Below are positions 6,461 to 7,919 of a stretch of 7,919 nucleotides of DNA, in pieces. The first letter of the stretch is position 1. Every line of letters starts with the position of its first letter. Made by a program: the position numbers and the translations under genes. Source of the DNA: Candidatus Kapaibacterium sp. (GTDB taxonomy: Bacteria; Bacteroidota; Ignavibacteria; Kapaibacteriales; UBA2268); NCBI GenBank assembly GCA_030835065.1, contig JAUQWR010000178.1, positions 1 to 7,919 of the forward strand, in the 5' to 3' direction. The notes beneath the pieces were generated by a model that had not been told where the DNA came from, made no database searches, and was given only the letters and a program-made list of their open reading frames with translations.

Positions 6461-7183
6461 ATGCTTCTCACAAAACATAATATTCAATCTTTCGACGAAT
6501 GGAAATCACTTGTCGAGCAAGAAGGCGGAGTAGCCTTGATTGATAAAGATGTTGATTGGACTTCCTTCGATGTAGTTGCCAAATTGCGTTCACTTGCGAA
6601 AATTAAAAAAGTCGGTCATGCCGGAACATTAGATCCGCTTGCTACCGGCCTTTTAATTTTATGCTTTGGCAAAGCCACTAAATCAATTGAAACATATCAA
6701 GCCCAGGAAAAAAGATATACTGCGCTAATAAGATTAGGTGCTACTACCAAGACCGATGATGCAGAATTTGATGAAGAAAATATTTGCTCTGTCGATCATA
6801 TTAGTATATCTGAAATCGAAAATGCAGTAATAAGATTTAAAGGCGAAATCAGCCAAATTCCACCTATGTTTTCGGCAAAAAAAGTCAATGGCAGGCGATT
6901 GTATGAACTCGCTCGCAAAAATATTGAAATCGAATTGAAGCCTTCTATTGTCAATATTTATGATATTAATATACTTTCGGTCAATCTGCCTTATGTAGAA
7001 CTAGATATTAGATGTTCGAAAGGCACTTATATTAGAAGCTTAGCAAGAGATATAGGCAATAAATTGAGTGTAGGTGCGTATCTAAAATCTTTAAGAAGGA
7101 CTGCTATCGGCACTTTTAATTCCGATGACGCCTTCAAAATCCAAGAATTAGTTGAATTTCTGACTGTTAATAATAATTCTTAA
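6461..7183 (+). CDS. truB: tRNA pseudouridine-55 synthase TruB
   Basis: A 240-residue enzyme that converts uridine 55 in the T loop of tRNAs to pseudouridine. The catalytic motif HAGTLDPLATGLL (53-65) carries the nucleophile Asp58. Other family segments are DKDVDWTSFDVVAKLR (28-43), KRYTALIRLGATTKTDD (84-100), IPPMFSAKKVNGRRLYELAR (133-152) and CSKGTYIRSLARDIG (185-199). The protein ends soon after LRRTAIGTF (211-219), so it lacks the C-terminal PUA domain of E. coli TruB (314 residues); short forms like this are common in Bacteroidota. About 20 residues precede the first conserved strand. The ATG directly abutting the rbfA stop (TAA-ATG) supports this start, because it fits translational coupling. 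No Shine-Dalgarno site is obvious; AAAGGA at 6442-6447 is too distant. Confidence 0.95.
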   Translation: MLLTKHNIQSFDEWKSLVEQEGGVALIDKDVDWTSFDVVAKLRSLAKIKKVGHAGTLDPLATGLLILCFGKATKSIETYQAQEKRYTALIRLGATTKTDDAEFDEENICSVDHISISEIENAVIRFKGEISQIPPMFSAKKVNGRRLYELARKNIEIELKPSIVNIYDINILSVNLPYVELDIRCSKGTYIRSLARDIGNKLSVGAYLKSLRRTAIGTFNSDDAFKIQELVEFLTVNNNS

Positions 7184-7200
7184 TTTTAGGTCGAAATTTT

Positions 7201-7919
7201 ATGCAGGTATATAGAGACTTTGATGAAATATCAAGAGATGTAAATTCAATAATCACCGTCGGTACTTTTGATGGTGTCCATAAAGGACATCAATTGGTAA
7301 TTGATAGATTATTAGAGCTTTCTAAAGATGGCTCTCGTCATGTGATTATGACTATCGATCCTCACCCACAAATAGTATTGCAAAAACAAGACCGTCATAG
7401 GATTCACTTGCTTACTACTATTAAAGAGCGAATTGAGCTATTCGAAAAATTCGGCATACAAAACGTATTGGTAATCCCTTTTTCTTATGAGTTTTCTCAA
7501 ACTGCTCCAGAGGTATTCATCAAAGAATTTTTGTATGAAAAAGTCGGCTTTAAGAAAATTTTGATTGGTCACGACCATATGTTTGGCAAGAATCGCGAAG
7601 GAAATAGCGAATTATTGAATACCTTGAGTATTCAACTCGGATTTGAAGTGGAGCAAGTAGATGCACATTCTGAAAGTGGAATAATAATTTCATCAACTAA
7701 AATTCGAAAGATGCTTGAAGAAAGCAAAATTGAAGAAGCAAACGAAATGCTTGGACATAAGTTTGGAATACGTGGCAAAGTAACACATGGCAATGGACGC
7801 GGAGCCGGTTTGGGTTATCCCACAGCAAATATTCGCCCTCCAGATATATATAAAATTCTGCCAGGCAATGGTGTCTATTTGGTGTCATCCGAATTAGATG
7901 GCAATCTGGTGCATGGCAT
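7201..7919 (+). CDS. ribF: Bifunctional riboflavin kinase/FMN adenylyltransferase RibF (3' end cut by the window)
   Basis: The open frame runs from the ATG at 7201 to the window edge, giving 239 codons without a stop; the usual length is about 300-320 residues, so roughly the last quarter lies outside. The enzyme phosphorylates riboflavin to FMN and adenylates FMN to FAD. The N-terminal adenylyltransferase domain shows TVGTFDGVHKGH (19-30, with the HxGH nucleotide-binding motif), DPHP (53-56), IGHDHMFGKNREG (122-134) and ISSTKIR (163-169). The C-terminal riboflavin kinase domain begins about residue 185, with GRGAGLGYPTAN (199-210), whose PTAN binds Mg-ATP, and GNGVYLV (222-228). It starts 17 nt after truB with no convincing Shine-Dalgarno site. 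Its place at the end of this operon is common in bacteria. FAD from RibF would serve the flavoprotein acyl-CoA dehydrogenase in the divergent block, but that is a general link only. Confidence 0.94.
   Translation, partial: MQVYRDFDEISRDVNSIITVGTFDGVHKGHQLVIDRLLELSKDGSRHVIMTIDPHPQIVLQKQDRHRIHLLTTIKERIELFEKFGIQNVLVIPFSYEFSQTAPEVFIKEFLYEKVGFKKILIGHDHMFGKNREGNSELLNTLSIQLGFEVEQVDAHSESGIIISSTKIRKMLEESKIEEANEMLGHKFGIRGKVTHGNGRGAGLGYPTANIRPPDIYKILPGNGVYLVSSELDGNLVHG

Noticed and set aside
7697..7888. Minus-strand 63-residue frame opposite ribF
   Set aside because: It is antisense to the conserved riboflavin kinase region, with no recognisable motif.
1..7919. CRISPR arrays, tRNA or rRNA genes, insertion sequences, toxin-antitoxin or defence genes
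   Set aside because: No regularly spaced repeats, cloverleaf arms, transposase motifs or defence-type domains were found; nearly all the sequence is accounted for by housekeeping and metabolic genes.

Overview
This 7.9-kb, AT-rich window carries two divergent blocks of ordinary chromosomal genes. The likely host is a member of the Bacteroidota/Chlorobiota (FCB) group, possibly an Ignavibacteria- or Kapabacteria-like lineage, though I cannot place it more finely. Four things point there. The nusA-side genes have no Shine-Dalgarno sequence. A TAnnTTTG-type promoter element (TAATTTTG) sits ahead of nusA. The IF-2 linker has short motifs I associate with Bacteroidota IF-2, such as LKGLTIVGKIDL. 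TruB is short and has no PUA domain.

Left block, minus strand (2-1549): a glutaryl-CoA-dehydrogenase-type acyl-CoA dehydrogenase, followed 36 nt downstream by a small MmcQ/YjbR-family protein. They are probably co-transcribed. The dehydrogenase has a clear GGAG ribosome binding site, unlike every other gene here.

Divergent intergenic region (1550-1753, 204 nt): it holds a 10-bp AT-rich inverted repeat, a Bacteroidota-like promoter pointing at nusA, and, just after it, a textbook intrinsic terminator hairpin with a T tract. No gene ends in this region, so the terminator must act inside the nusA leader. Transcription attenuation of the operon is the most interesting inference in the window.

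Right block, plus strand (1754 to the window end): nusA, infB, rbfA, truB and ribF (ribF is cut by the window edge). The genes are nearly contiguous, with gaps of 17, 1, 0 and 17 nt. This is the conserved transcription-translation operon: NusA controls elongation and termination, IF-2 delivers initiator tRNA, RbfA matures the 30S subunit, TruB makes pseudouridine 55 in tRNA, and RibF makes FMN and FAD. The usual first gene, rimP, is not upstream of nusA. The only other oddities are a long charge-segregated, histidine-rich IF-2 linker, a roughly threefold excess of TCGA in the operon, and two strong hairpins inside coding sequence. I found no mobile element, CRISPR array, tRNA, rRNA or defence system, and nothing that I would call a new biological system.
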